Shown: positions 46,634 to 55,725 of the stretch, piece by piece
Layout: every line of letters begins with the position of its first letter
Position numbering within the stretch: the first letter of the stretch is position 1
DNA from: Bog-473 sp963701955
GTDB taxonomy: Bacteria; Actinomycetota; Acidimicrobiia; Acidimicrobiales; RAAP-2
Length of the DNA: 64,000 nt
Direction: 5' to 3'
Assembly (NCBI GenBank): GCA_963701955.1
Contig: OY969694.1
Span: forward strand, 2,852,001 to 2,916,000
Notes under the pieces: generated by a model
What the model was told of the DNA's origin: nothing
Databases searched by the model: none
What the model saw: only the letters and a program-made list of their open reading frames with translations
Made by a program: the position numbers and the translations under genes

Positions 46634-47344
46634 TCAATACAGCGGCGACCACGATGCGCTGCGTAGCAACCGGGATTCCCAGCGATCGCGCACCTCGAGG
46701 GCGTCGTGCAGCCATGTCCCCGGTGCAGACGCCTCGGGCGGGAGGTCATGTCCGAGCATCCACATGACGGCCTTCGTGTTGACGACGCGCTGCCACAGTA
46801 TGACCTCGGTCGTCATGTGGGTCCCGAAGACCGGCTGGAAGGCGGCCTCGAGCTCGATCATGCCGGTGCCCTCTTCCTTCTGGCTGCTCAGCGTGTGGTC
46901 GTAGAGCGTGCCCGCCTTGGCGAGGTAGGCCTGCAGCCCGCCGGCGAAGGGCCACGCCGTGTCCTCCATGAAGAGCGAGTTCTTGTGGGTCTCCCCGTCG
47001 ACGGGCACGCTGGCAAGGTCAATGTCCTGCAGCGGCGACCAGGGCACCGGCTGGACCACCTTGGCGGTCGTCGAGTGCCGCATGGCGTCAACCTTGGCCG
47101 ACCATTCGGCCAGGTCGCCCCCGCGCACGCGCTCGGCCAGCTCGGCCCATGCCGCCGCGTCGCGGCAGCCGGTGATGGAGACGACGGTGTAGGCCTGCCC
47201 GCTCCCGTGGGACAGTCGCAGGTACCAAAGCAGTCTGGAGCCGTCCGACTTGGCCAGCGCCGGCATGTACTCCTCGCGGAAGGCGTCGTCGAAGGCATCC
47301 TCTTGGGCGCCGGCGACCTGGTGGACCTGATGGAGCAGAAACAT
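46634..47344 (-). CDS. NIPSNAP-like / dimeric alpha-beta barrel protein
   Basis: 236 residues with two repeats of a ferredoxin-like half: MFLLHQVHQVAGAQEDAFDD with LLWYLRLSHGSGQAYTVVSI, and later GTGMIELEAAFQPVFGTHMT with WMLGHDLPPEASAPGTWLHD. This is the pattern of NIPSNAP or related dimeric barrel proteins, but similarity is distant. Last gene of a five-gene leftward run (heme-binding barrel, acyl-CoA dehydrogenase, M20 hydrolase, SDR, this). Small barrel proteins in such clusters often handle small organic intermediates; no role is claimed. Confidence 0.6.
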   Translation of the reverse strand: MFLLHQVHQVAGAQEDAFDDAFREEYMPALAKSDGSRLLWYLRLSHGSGQAYTVVSITGCRDAAAWAELAERVRGGDLAEWSAKVDAMRHSTTAKVVQPVPWSPLQDIDLASVPVDGETHKNSLFMEDTAWPFAGGLQAYLAKAGTLYDHTLSSQKEEGTGMIELEAAFQPVFGTHMTTEVILWQRVVNTKAVMWMLGHDLPPEASAPGTWLHDALEVRDRWESRLLRSASWSPLY

Positions 47345-47401
47345 GGTGGGTGTACCCCCTGGTAGTAGTGGTGTGCAGCGAACTCGCGCATGGACTACGG
47401 C

Positions 47402-48175
47402 TCAGCGCGTGGTCGCGATTCCCCCGTCCACCGGGATGATGGCGCCGGTCAGGTAGGCCCCCGCCCGGGAGGACAGGTAGATGGCGGCTCCAGCCATGTC
47501 GTCGGGCCGGCCGATCCGCTGCAACGGGGCGCTGGACGCGATCTGCTCCCCGAAGGCCTCCAGCGTGGCCGCCATCATCTTGGACTCGAAGGGCCCGGGC
47601 GCAATCGCGTTCACCGTCACCAGCGGGGCCAGGCGCTTGGCAAGATGCCGGGTGAGCTGGTGCACGGCGGCCTTCGACGCGCTGTAGGAGTAGGTCTCCA
47701 GGGCCGGCACCTGAATGCCGTCGATCGACCCGATGTTGATGACCCGCGCCGGGGCCTCCACCGTCCCGGCCTTCTCCAGGAGCGGGACGAGGAACTTGGT
47801 CAGGTGGAAGACGCCCTTGACGTTGAGTGCGAGCACGCGTTCGAATGCGGCTTCGTCGAAGTCCGCCAGGGGCGTGCCCCATGTGGCACCGGCGTTGTTC
47901 ACCAGAATGTCGAGCGAGTCCTCCCGCGCTCCTATCTCGTCGGCCAGACGCCGGCACTCGGCTTCGGTGGAGAGGTCGGCGGGAACAGCGATGCAGGTCC
48001 CCTTCTGCGACAGCTCGTCGGCCACCTCCTCGCAGACCTCCGCCTTGCGCGAGGAGATGTAGACCTTCACCCCGGCATCCACGTAGCCCTCGGCGATCAT
48101 CTTGCCGATGCCGCGGCTGCCGCCGGTGACCAGGGCGGTCTTCCCCGCGATGTCGAAGAGGTCTGAGGCTGTCAT
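47402..48175 (-). CDS. Short-chain dehydrogenase/reductase
   Basis: 257 residues, classical SDR. Cofactor motif TGGSRGIG (residues 17-24), NNAG (92-95), catalytic Ser150 (INIGSIDG) and Tyr164-x3-Lys168 (YSASK) are intact, as is IAPGPFESKM and the C-terminal GAYLTGAIIPVDGG. The Ser-Arg after the glycine motif's strand (ISSRK) favours NADP(H). ATG 48175 (MTASDLFDIAGKTALVTGG). Oxidises a hydroxyacyl or reduces a keto compound; the dehydrogenase two genes upstream suggests a beta-oxidation-like or aryl/terpenoid catabolic route. Gap to the NIPSNAP-like gene is 57 bases. Confidence 0.92.
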   Translation of the reverse strand: MTASDLFDIAGKTALVTGGSRGIGKMIAEGYVDAGVKVYISSRKAEVCEEVADELSQKGTCIAVPADLSTEAECRRLADEIGAREDSLDILVNNAGATWGTPLADFDEAAFERVLALNVKGVFHLTKFLVPLLEKAGTVEAPARVINIGSIDGIQVPALETYSYSASKAAVHQLTRHLAKRLAPLVTVNAIAPGPFESKMMAATLEAFGEQIASSAPLQRIGRPDDMAGAAIYLSSRAGAYLTGAIIPVDGGIATTR

Positions 48176-48197
48176 CGCGCCATTGTGCCCGTTGGGC

Positions 48198-49376
48198 TCA
48201 CGGCGCGCCCAATGCCAGCGCGCCGCGGGCCAGGACGCTGGCCCCGACCCGGAGCGACTCGTCCTCGACGAGAAAGGTGGGGCTGTGGTGCGTCCCGCTC
48301 GAGCCGTCCGCCGCTCCGCCGCCGACGAAGAAGTAGCAGCCGGGCAGGTGGCGCAGGAACTCGCTGACATCGTCGCTGGGTGAGACCGGCGGCATGCGGA
48401 AGACCCGATCGGGTCCGAGCACGACGCTCGCCTCCGCCTCCACCAGCGCGGTCGCCTCGGCGTCGTTGACCACGGCCCGCGTGTGCTCGGGCAGCTCCAG
48501 CTCCACATGGACGCCCTGGTCGTCGCCGACATGGTCGCACAGCTCCTGCAGGCGGACCAGGGCCTCCTCGTGCTGGGCCTCCGTGAAGGTGCGCAGCGTG
48601 CCCGTGACCCGGGCCGAGGTCGGCACCACGTTGACCGCCGTGCCGGCGTGGATGGTGCCTGCGCTGCACACGCAGTCGGTCTCCTCGTAACGCAGTCCGG
48701 AGGTGACCTCACCCAGGCGGCTCACGAGCTCGGCCGTGGCGCGGATGACGTCGCCCTGGGCCGACGGCATGGCGCCGTGCCCGCCCGGCCCGGTCAGGGT
48801 GATGCGCAACGAGTTCGCCTCCGACATGGCGATGCCTGCGCGCAGCGCCACGAAGCCCGAGGGCAGCTGCGAGGTGACGTGGAAGCCGACGAGGCGTGAC
48901 CCCTCCATGGCGGTCAGCGCTCCACGCTCGAGCATGCGCTTGGCCCCGCACAGCGCCTCCTCGGCCGGCTGGAAGAGGAAGACGTAGCGGCCCGGGAGGT
49001 CGTCGCGCCGCGCCGCCAGCAGCGATGCTGCGCCGAGCAGGGAGGCCACGTGCACGTCGTGGCCACAGGCGTGCATGACGCCGTCACGCTCCGAGTGGAC
49101 GGGCCGCGCCTCGTCCTCCTGCACCGGCAGCCCGTCGATGTCGCCCCGCAGGACCACGCTCCGTCCCGGTTGGCCGCCCTCCATGGTGAAGATGCCACCG
49201 GTCTCGGTGGTGCGCAGCGTCTCGGGGATCCCGAGCGCCGCCATATGGTCGCGGATGAGCGCCGTCGTCTCGTGTTCGTCGAAGGCCAGCTCGGGCCGGC
49301 GGTGGAGAACCCGTCGCGTGTCGACCATGTCGTCGAACACGGCATCGGCGGGTGCCGGTCCGAACAGGTCGGTCAC
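48198..49376 (-). CDS. M20 family amidohydrolase
   Basis: 392 residues. Metal-site residues appear in order: HACGHDVHVASLLG, FQPAEEALCGAKRMLE, GFHVTSQLPSGFVALR and GTHHSPTFLVEDESLRVG; the dimerisation domain has LTGPGGHGAMPSAQGDVIR. These define the HipO/IAA-amino acid hydrolase subgroup of M20, which cleaves N-acyl amino acids and related amides. ATG one base after the acyl-CoA dehydrogenase stop. It may release an acid that is activated and oxidised by the neighbouring enzymes (inference). Confidence 0.92.
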   Translation of the reverse strand: MTDLFGPAPADAVFDDMVDTRRVLHRRPELAFDEHETTALIRDHMAALGIPETLRTTETGGIFTMEGGQPGRSVVLRGDIDGLPVQEDEARPVHSERDGVMHACGHDVHVASLLGAASLLAARRDDLPGRYVFLFQPAEEALCGAKRMLERGALTAMEGSRLVGFHVTSQLPSGFVALRAGIAMSEANSLRITLTGPGGHGAMPSAQGDVIRATAELVSRLGEVTSGLRYEETDCVCSAGTIHAGTAVNVVPTSARVTGTLRTFTEAQHEEALVRLQELCDHVGDDQGVHVELELPEHTRAVVNDAEATALVEAEASVVLGPDRVFRMPPVSPSDDVSEFLRHLPGCYFFVGGGAADGSSGTHHSPTFLVEDESLRVGASVLARGALALGAP

Positions 49377-49377
49377 G

Positions 49378-50613
49378 TCATCGGCTCAGCAGGTCCCGCG
49401 GAATGTGGGTGACCTGGATTTCGTCCGTCCCGGCGTAGATCTGGAAGACCTTGGCGTCGCGGGCCAGCTGCTCCACCCGGAACTCCGACATGTAGCCGTT
49501 GCCCCCGAAGAGCTGCACCGCCTCCATGGCCACCTCTGAGGCGGCCTGCGCCGAGTAGAGCTTCATGGCCGAGGCCTCGGCCAGGGTCAGGCTCTTGCCG
49601 GCGGCCGCCATCTCGATGTGGCGGAACACGAGGTTCTCGACGTTCAGCCGAGCGATCTCCATTCTGGCCAGCTTCAGCTGAATCAACTGGAACTCCGAAA
49701 TAGGCCGCTCCCACAGCATGCGGTCCTTGGCGTACTGGACCGACAGCTTGAGGCACTCCTCAATGAGCCCGAGCGACATGGCGGCCACGCCGGCACGCTC
49801 GGTGACGAAGTTGCCCTTGGCGCTCTCGCGGCCCTCGTTGCCGCCGGGCGTCCCTTCCGACTCGCCGAGGAGCCGGTCCTTGCCGACGCGCACGTCGGTG
49901 AGGAAGAGCTCGCCGGTCGGGGAAGAGTGCAGGCCCATTTTGCGGAAGGGCTTGGACTGCTCGAGCCCGGGCATCCCGGTGTCGAGGATGAAGGTGAGCA
50001 CGGGCCGCTGGCGCAGCGGCGTCCCACTGCCGTCGTCGAGCTTGGCGTAGAAGACGATGGTGTCGGCGTAGGGGCCGTTGGTGATGAACGTCTTGTTGCC
50101 GTTGAGGACATACTCCTCGCCGTCGCGCACGGCGGTCGACTTCATGCCGCCCAGCGCGTCGGAGCCCGAGTCGGGTTCGGTGATGGCCCAGGCACCCACC
50201 TTGTCGAGCGTCATGAGGTCCAGGCCCCAGCGTTCCATCTGTGCCGGCGTGCCGCCCTTCATGATGGTGCCGCCGGCGAGGCCGGTGCTGACCCCGAGCG
50301 CGGTCACGATGCCGGGGCAGTAGTGGCACAGCTCGATGATCGGGATCATGGTCATGGCCGCGTTCGACCCGCCCTCGGCCCGCTCGGCGGACTTGCCCGG
50401 GGCGTCGCCACCCGCGGCCTTGCGCTCGATGGCGCGCTTGGCCGAATCGCGGGCGAGGGCATCGAGCCCGAACGTCCGGTACAGCTTGCGGATGACCTCG
50501 TAGGGCGGTGTGTCACCGTGCTCGAGCTCCTCGACGTTGGGCTTGACCTCTTCGTCGACGAAACGTCGCACCGCGTCGCGGATCGCCAGCTGCTCCTCGG
50601 ACCACTCGAACAT
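49378..50613 (-). CDS. Acyl-CoA dehydrogenase
   Basis: 411 residues with all three domains. AWAITEPDSGSDALGGM (FAD/acyl motif), VLNGNKTFITNGPYAD, and VQLFGGNGYMSEFRVEQLAR are family blocks. At the C-terminus the usual YEGT base motif is YAGTDEIQ (Ala instead of Glu); Glu272 in NFVTERAGVAAMSLG is the probable base, the helix-G position used by isovaleryl-CoA dehydrogenases. Substrate therefore more likely branched or bulky than straight-chain (inference). An insertion (AGGDAPGKSAERAEGGSNAA, about residues 67-86) is unusual. Directly precedes the M20 gene. Confidence 0.92.
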   Translation of the reverse strand: MFEWSEEQLAIRDAVRRFVDEEVKPNVEELEHGDTPPYEVIRKLYRTFGLDALARDSAKRAIERKAAGGDAPGKSAERAEGGSNAAMTMIPIIELCHYCPGIVTALGVSTGLAGGTIMKGGTPAQMERWGLDLMTLDKVGAWAITEPDSGSDALGGMKSTAVRDGEEYVLNGNKTFITNGPYADTIVFYAKLDDGSGTPLRQRPVLTFILDTGMPGLEQSKPFRKMGLHSSPTGELFLTDVRVGKDRLLGESEGTPGGNEGRESAKGNFVTERAGVAAMSLGLIEECLKLSVQYAKDRMLWERPISEFQLIQLKLARMEIARLNVENLVFRHIEMAAAGKSLTLAEASAMKLYSAQAASEVAMEAVQLFGGNGYMSEFRVEQLARDAKVFQIYAGTDEIQVTHIPRDLLSR

Positions 50614-50661
50614 GTCGTGCCTTCCTGCCGGCCCCCGCCGGGGCGACCCTACCGGGCGCCT

Positions 50662-51231
50662 CTAGGCGTCGGCGATCTTCCGCAAGGTGTTGAGGTCGGT
50701 GTGGATCACTTCCTCCGGCAACCGCGCGTGCTTGATCACGGTCGTCTCCGTGTAGGAGAACTCGTCCTCCACGCTGGTGTCGATGGTCACCTCGTACCGG
50801 ATGGCCTGGGCGTTCTTGTCCAGCCAGTTGTTCGACAGGATCCCGTAGGTCTGGCTGCCCACGCTGGCGTGCAGGGTGAATTTGGTGGCGTCGGCCCCGA
50901 CCACGGCGCCGGCCACGATGGCAGAGCCCCGCGGGATCAGGAAGCAGCGGACGACCTCGCTGTCGCGGGCGTCCCACATCCAGTAGCCGACCTCGGTGTG
51001 GAAGGGGTTGTCCTCCCCGCCCCGCCAGGCCGCCATGCGGTAGTCGAGGCCGTAGAGCACCTGGCTGCCGTTCTCCACCGGGCCGAAAGGCTTGAAGTCG
51101 ACGTGCTCGCGGTAGGGGGTCAGGCCGATCTCTGCCTTGTCGTTGGCGTAGGCCACGTCCTCGCCCTTCTCGCCCTCCCAGATCCCCGCCAGTCGGGCCA
51201 ATGGCCCCCACTCAGGTCCTGCGCTCACCAT
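50662..51231 (-). CDS. Heme-binding beta-barrel (nitrobindin/FABP-like) domain protein
   Basis: 189 residues forming a beta-barrel pattern: LARLAGIWEGEKGEDVAY at the start (the GxWxG strand of nitrobindins), FGPVENGSQVLYGLDYRMAA, PFHTEVGYWMWD (strand with the conserved His/Glu), and SYTETTVIKHARLPEEVIHT near the end. The family binds heme or hydrophobic ligands; the heme-ligand His cannot be fixed by eye. First gene of the leftward catabolic run, 48 bases before the acyl-CoA dehydrogenase. The gap to pstA (stop 51299) is 67 bases. Confidence 0.78.
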   Translation of the reverse strand: MVSAGPEWGPLARLAGIWEGEKGEDVAYANDKAEIGLTPYREHVDFKPFGPVENGSQVLYGLDYRMAAWRGGEDNPFHTEVGYWMWDARDSEVVRCFLIPRGSAIVAGAVVGADATKFTLHASVGSQTYGILSNNWLDKNAQAIRYEVTIDTSVEDEFSYTETTVIKHARLPEEVIHTDLNTLRKIADA

Positions 51232-51298
51232 GCCTCCTCATCCGGTTGGTCCTGTCGGTCTGACGGCGCCACCTTAGGTGGTGGAGGTGCGGTCCAGG

Positions 51299-52309
51299 CT
51301 AGGTCGTCGGGAGGCCGTCGAGGCCGGGCCCGACGTTGGGTGGTGGAGGCGGCGGCGTGGTGGTCGCCGGCAACGGCGCCCGGGTGGGATCGCTGCGGAA
51401 CCGGCCGAAGACCCGACGCTCGGTGGTGCGGGCGCTCTCGGAGTGGCGCTGGGTGCGCGCCACGATGACGCGGCTGGCCACCAGCAGGAGCAGCACGATC
51501 ACCACCAGGATCAGCGCGGCGTCGTAGGCCAGGTAGTGCTTCTGGACCGAGGGGTCGTTGTAGAAGGTGAAGACCACGTAGGTGAGGTAGGGGAACTGCG
51601 CGTGGGTGATCCCGTGCGGCAGCGTGTTCGAGAAGCCCGCCGTGTAGAGCAGGGGCGCCGTTTCGCCACAGGCAATGGCCAGCGCCAGGAGGAGGCCGGT
51701 CACGATGCCCGGCAGTGCGCTCTTCAGCACGACCTTGCGGAGCGTGTAGCCGCCGGACATGCCCAGGGCCTCCGCGCCCTCCCGGTAGCCCGTGGGCACC
51801 TGGCGCAACGAGTTCTCCGTCGTCTTGGCGATGTAGGGGATCACCATGATGGAGAGGATGATCACCGCGGGGAGCAGCGACAGGCTCCAGCCGAGACCGA
51901 CCACGAGGGCGACGTAGCCGACGTAGCCCAGCACAATGGAGGGGAAGCCGGAGAGGACGTCCGACGCGGTCCGCAGGGGCCCGCCCACCCGCCCGCTGAA
52001 CTTGTTCGGGCGGGTGAACTCGGAGAGGTGGATGCCCGCCATGACGCCCACCGTCCCGGCGACCACGAACACGGCCACCATGAGGATCAGGGTGCCGAGG
52101 ATCTGGTCGCGCAGGCCGCCCCCCGTCGGCGTGAGCGTGGTCCACAGCACGCTCCATTGCCAGTGGGACCACGCTCGCGCCACCACGCCGAGGAGCAGCC
52201 AGGCGGCCGGGCCCATGATGAGGATGAGCGCGAGGTAGGTCAGCGCCCGCCAGGACTGGGTGGCGACGCGGCGGCGGCGCGTCGCCGGTGCGGCGGCCAG
52301 CGAGGCCAT
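51299..52309 (-). CDS. pstA: Phosphate ABC transporter permease
   Basis: 336 residues, six helices. Family blocks: GTVGVMAGIHLSEFTRPNKF, DVLSGFPSIVLGYVGYVALV, and the ABC-permease EAA loop with G: REGAEALGMSGGYTLRKVVL, followed by LLLALAIACGETAPLLYTAG. Basic, Pro-rich C-terminal tail (TRAPLPATTTPPPPPP). ATG 52309 sits one base inside the pstC stop (TGATG). In-frame sequence further upstream is a pstC shadow. Forms the membrane channel with PstC. Last gene of the phosphate operon; no phoU follows. Confidence 0.94.
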   Translation of the reverse strand: MASLAAAPATRRRRVATQSWRALTYLALILIMGPAAWLLLGVVARAWSHWQWSVLWTTLTPTGGGLRDQILGTLILMVAVFVVAGTVGVMAGIHLSEFTRPNKFSGRVGGPLRTASDVLSGFPSIVLGYVGYVALVVGLGWSLSLLPAVIILSIMVIPYIAKTTENSLRQVPTGYREGAEALGMSGGYTLRKVVLKSALPGIVTGLLLALAIACGETAPLLYTAGFSNTLPHGITHAQFPYLTYVVFTFYNDPSVQKHYLAYDAALILVVIVLLLLVASRVIVARTQRHSESARTTERRVFGRFRSDPTRAPLPATTTPPPPPPNVGPGLDGLPTT

Positions 52310-53400
52310 CAGGCGCCCCCGAGGGGGGCGGTCACCCGTCCCGTCCGGTTGACGATGAGCCGGGCCACCAGGTTGACGGCGACCGAAATCACGGCGAGCA
52401 CCAGGGCCAGCTCGGCCAGCGTGGCCACATAGAAGCCGGTCCCGTCGGTCTGCGCCCCGTCCAGCTGGGTCAGGATGGTGGCAGCCACCGTGGTCATCGG
52501 CTGGTAGATGGTGTGGGGGATCTGCAGGATCGCCCCGCCGATCATGACCACTGCGATGGTCTCGCCCAGGGCCCGGCCGAGCCCGAGCACGGTGGCGCCG
52601 ATGATGCCCGAGCGCACCCAGGGCAGCGTCACGCGGTTGGCCACTTCCCAGTCGGTCATGCCGAGGGCGGACGCGCCCTCCTTCGGGAGTGGGGGCACCT
52701 GGGAGAACAGATCGCGGGTGGTCGAGGTGATGATCGGCACGATCATGAGGGCGAGCACGATGCCGGCGGTCAGCAGGCCTTCCCCGCCGCCGTGGGGGTT
52801 GCCGAAGTAGCGGAGGACCGGCACGTCGGGGACGTTGTTGGCGATGATCGGATAGACGTGGTCGGCCAGCCACGGTCCGAAGGTCAGGATGCCCCACAAC
52901 CCGATGACCACGCTCGGGATGCCCGCCAGGATCTCCACGGTGAGCCCGAGGGGCCGCGAGATCCAGCCGGGCATGCGCTCGGTGAGGGCGAAGGCCGCCC
53001 CGATGGAGAGCGGAATGGCGATCACGATGGCGATGAGCGAGGAGGCCAGGGTGCCCCAGATGATGGCCCAGGCGCCGAACCTGGCCCCTCGAATGTGGGC
53101 GACACCGTCCGTGTGGACGGTGGCGGCGTAGGCGCCGCTGCCGTCCGTCCAGGTGCGACCGTAGAGGAAGTACCACCCGTTGACCCGCACGGCCGGCCAG
53201 GCCTTGATGGCCAGGACGGTGACGGCGAAGACGAGCGCGGCCAGCGGGAGCAGCACGGCCACCCAGGCCACGGTGCGCCACCCGCTCTCCTCGTTGCGCC
53301 GGATGCTGTCAGCGGCGCGCCGGTGCCAGGGTGGCTTGCGCAGCGCCGTCGACTGCGGTGTGGCGGGGATGCTCCCCGCCACACCGCCGACGGTGGTCAT
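52309..53400 (-). CDS. pstC: Phosphate ABC transporter permease
   Basis: 363 residues. The long first periplasmic loop (KAWPAVRVNGWYFLYGRTWT) and blocks GAAFALTERMPGWISRPLGL, EILAGIPSVVIGLWGILTFG and the EAA loop KEGASALGMTDWEVANRVTL are diagnostic of PstC; LGRALGETIAVVMIGG follows. ATG 53400 is directly after the pstS stop at 53401. Partner of PstA in the inner-membrane channel. Uninterrupted. Confidence 0.94.
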   Translation of the reverse strand: MTTVGGVAGSIPATPQSTALRKPPWHRRAADSIRRNEESGWRTVAWVAVLLPLAALVFAVTVLAIKAWPAVRVNGWYFLYGRTWTDGSGAYAATVHTDGVAHIRGARFGAWAIIWGTLASSLIAIVIAIPLSIGAAFALTERMPGWISRPLGLTVEILAGIPSVVIGLWGILTFGPWLADHVYPIIANNVPDVPVLRYFGNPHGGGEGLLTAGIVLALMIVPIITSTTRDLFSQVPPLPKEGASALGMTDWEVANRVTLPWVRSGIIGATVLGLGRALGETIAVVMIGGAILQIPHTIYQPMTTVAATILTQLDGAQTDGTGFYVATLAELALVLAVISVAVNLVARLIVNRTGRVTAPLGGA

Positions 53401-54530
53401 CTACGAGATGCCCAGGATCTGCTTGACCGACTGCGCCACGACCTTCGCCGGGAGCGGCTGGAAGTCGACCTGCGAGAGGTACGACGAGGCCGAGCCCTGC
53501 TTCAGATTGATGGCCCACTCCAATACCGAGCGGATGTTCTTGGCCGTCGACGAGGATGTCTGGTCACTCGACACGATGGCGTACTCGTAGTTGATGATCG
53601 GGTAGCCACCGGGTGCCGCGCCGTAGATCATGGAGATCGTGCCGTTGGCCGGCGTCTTCTTCACGAAGTACGTCGGCCTCGGCCTGAATGCTCGACGAGT
53701 TCGGCAGGACGTACTGGCCCTTTGCGTTCCCGAGGGCGGCGTAGCCCAGGGCGGCCTGGAGGGCCTGCGTCTGGTAGCTGATGCCGACGTAGGCGATGCA
53801 GCCCACGGTCGCCTTGCAGCCCGACACCATGCCCGAGTTCCCGGACTCGCCGAGCGCGCCCGGCGCCGCCGGCCACGGGACGGTGGTGTTGTAGCTGATC
53901 TTCGCGCCCCAGCCCGACGGGTCGGCCTTGGAGAGGTAGCTGGTGAAGAGGAACGTGTCACCGCTGCTGTCGGAGCGGTGCAGTGTCACGATCGGCGTGG
54001 CCGGGCAGCGTCACGCCCTTGTTCAAGCTGGCGATCTGCGACGCGTTCCACGTGGTGATCTGGCCCTGGTAGATGGCGGAGAGCACCTTGCCGCTCAGCT
54101 TCAGGTGCGCGGTGACGCCCGGCACGTTGTAGGTGACGAGCTGCGCCGAAATCGCCAGCGGGATGTTCTTCAGGTGCGGGTTGGCCTGGGTCACGCTCGG
54201 CGCCAGGTAGGCGTCGGAGGCGCCGATGTCGATGGTGCCGTTCTCCGCCTCGGAGATACCGGTTCCCGATCCCGTCCCTGCCGTCTGGATGTTGACGCTC
54301 GGGTACTTCTCGTTGTAACCGCTGGCCCAGAGGTTGAACAGCGGGTAGAGCAGCGTGCTCCCCGTCTCGGACACGGTGCCGCCGGACGGCTTCTCCACGC
54401 CGCCGGAGGGCAGCTTGACGGCAGCCGAGGCGGCCGTGCTCAGGACGACCGAGCTCAGCGCAAGTCCCGCCGCCGCCGCTACGGTGATCGCGGCGCGCCG
54501 TACTCGCGTCGCTCTCATCAAGTTGTTCAC
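53401..54530 (-). CDS. pstS: Phosphate ABC transporter substrate-binding protein, two frameshifts
   Basis: About 375 residues. GTG 54530 follows AAGGAGA; a Sec signal peptide (TRVRRAAITVAAAAGLALSS) leads to an Ala-rich cleavage region without a lipobox. The phosphate-binding segments are seen: ETGSTLLYPLFNLWASGYNE, TAGTGSGTGISEAENGTIDI GASDAYL-type loop, then after an extra base near 53990 HRSDSSGDTFLFTSYLSKAD (the RSDGSG-type anion loop) and, after another near 53685, YPIINYEYAIV. Both shifts are single added bases. Captures phosphate outside the membrane for PstCA. Confidence 0.9.
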
Positions 54531-54737
54531 AGGTTTTCTCCTTGTGGTGTGGTGTGGTTGGTGTTGCTCTGGTGCCGGTCGATCTGAGGACTGTGTCCGG
54601 TCGATCTGCGTGTGGGTCGATCTGTCGTTGCTCGCTGCCCCTGCGCTCGCCCTCGTCTCGAGAAGCAGCCCGAAACGCTGTGGATGGAGTCGCCGCTGCA
54701 CTGATCCCGGTTCGTGCCGTGCGGGCCAGTCCCTCGC
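54531..54737 (-). promoter_or_regulatory. pstB-pstS spacer with three direct repeats
   Basis: The 207-base gap before pstS contains GGTCGATCTG three times (54577-54586, 54599-54608, 54615-54624), start-to-start 22 and 16 bases. On the transcribed strand they read CAGATCGACC. They lie 47-94 bases before the pstS GTG, where an activator would bind, and may give pstS its own promoter. No terminator hairpin is obvious after pstB. Confidence 0.4.
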
Positions 54738-55600
54738 CTAGCCCATCCGTCCTGTGACGTAGCGCTCGGTGTCCGGATGCGACGGCCGGTTGAAGAGGTC
54801 GTCGGTCGCTCCGTACTCGACGAGCGCCCCTTGGTAGAAGAACATCGTGTGGTGCGAGACGCGCATCGCCTGGCCGAGGTTGTGCGTCACCACGATCAAC
54901 GTGAGCGCGGGTGTCAGCGTCTTGAGGAGTGCCTCGATCGACTCCGTGGTGACCGGGTCGAGCGACGACGTCGGCTCGTCGAGCAGCAGGACCTCGGGGC
55001 CGACGGCCAGTGCACGCGCCAGGCAGAGCAGTTGTTGCTGCCCACCCGACAGGCGGAACGGCGAGTCGTTCAAGCGGTCCTTGACCGCGTCCCACAGTCC
55101 GACTTCGGTGAGCCGGCGCTCGCACACGACGTCGAGCTGCTTGCCCTTGGCGATGCGGTGCGCCTTGACGCCGGCGACGACGTTGTCCTTGATCGACATC
55201 GGGAACGGGATTCGGCCGCTGGAACAGCATGCCGACGCGCCGGCGCAGTGTCAGGAGGTCGACGTGCTGAGCCCACAGAGCTCTCGTCGTCGAGCGTGAC
55301 GTCGCCCTCACGCGTGAAGCCGGGCACGCGGTCGTTCATGCGGTTGAGCGTGCGCAGGAAGGTGGACTTGCCCGATCCCGTCGGACCGATGAGCGCGGTG
55401 ATCGATCCGCGCTTCAGGTCGACGTTGACGTCGTTGAGGACGATGCGGCCCGAGAAGCCGAGGTTCAGGTTGACGGAGCGCATCACGCACTCGGGCCGCG
55501 TGGCGTCCGGGTCGAGGGCCTGCAGCGCCTTGTCGACATCGGACTGCGCCTCGGTCGTAACAGGATTGAGACTTGCCTGGGTGATCTCTCCGTCGGCCAC
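54738..55600 (-). CDS. pstB: Phosphate ABC transporter ATP-binding protein, two frameshifts
   Basis: About 287 residues. The N-terminus (ALDPDATRPECVMRSVNLNL) is longer than usual; Walker A is ITALIGPTGSGKSTFLRTLN, then NRMNDRVPGFTREGDVTLD. Extra bases near 55280 and 55205 separate LLTLRRRVGMLFQRPNPF and SIKDNVVAGVKAHRIAKGKQ. Signature FRLSGGQQQLLCLARAL, Walker B VLLLDEPTSSLDP and the switch His in IVVTHNLGQAMR are intact. ATG 55600. It precedes pstS, the reverse of the common pstSCAB order, and has a PHO-box-like repeat just upstream. Confidence 0.92.
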
Positions 55601-55622
55601 TACCAGGAACGTAGCGAGGCAA

Positions 55623-55662
55623 GGTGAACGCCAAGCAACAACAGCGCAATCCCGAGGTGAAC
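55623..55662 (-). promoter_or_regulatory. PHO box (PhoP direct-repeat units) upstream of pstB
   Basis: On the pstB strand GTTCACC occurs at 55662-55656 and again at 55629-55623, exactly 33 bases apart, that is three 11-base units, the period of streptomycete PhoP direct repeats whose conserved heptamer is GTTCACC. The two middle units are degenerate. The array ends 22 bases before the pstB ATG. phoR/phoP are not in the window. Confidence 0.6.
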
Positions 55663-55725
55663 AGTTCGTAAGTTCGAGTTACCAGTGCCGATGCCGGCGA
55701 TCAGCCGAGGCACGGACCTGGTCGG

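Noticed and set aside
51299..53281. Very long pstA open frame (660 codons)
   Set aside because: The upstream half is the shadow of pstC in another frame; the true ATG overlaps the pstC stop at 52309.
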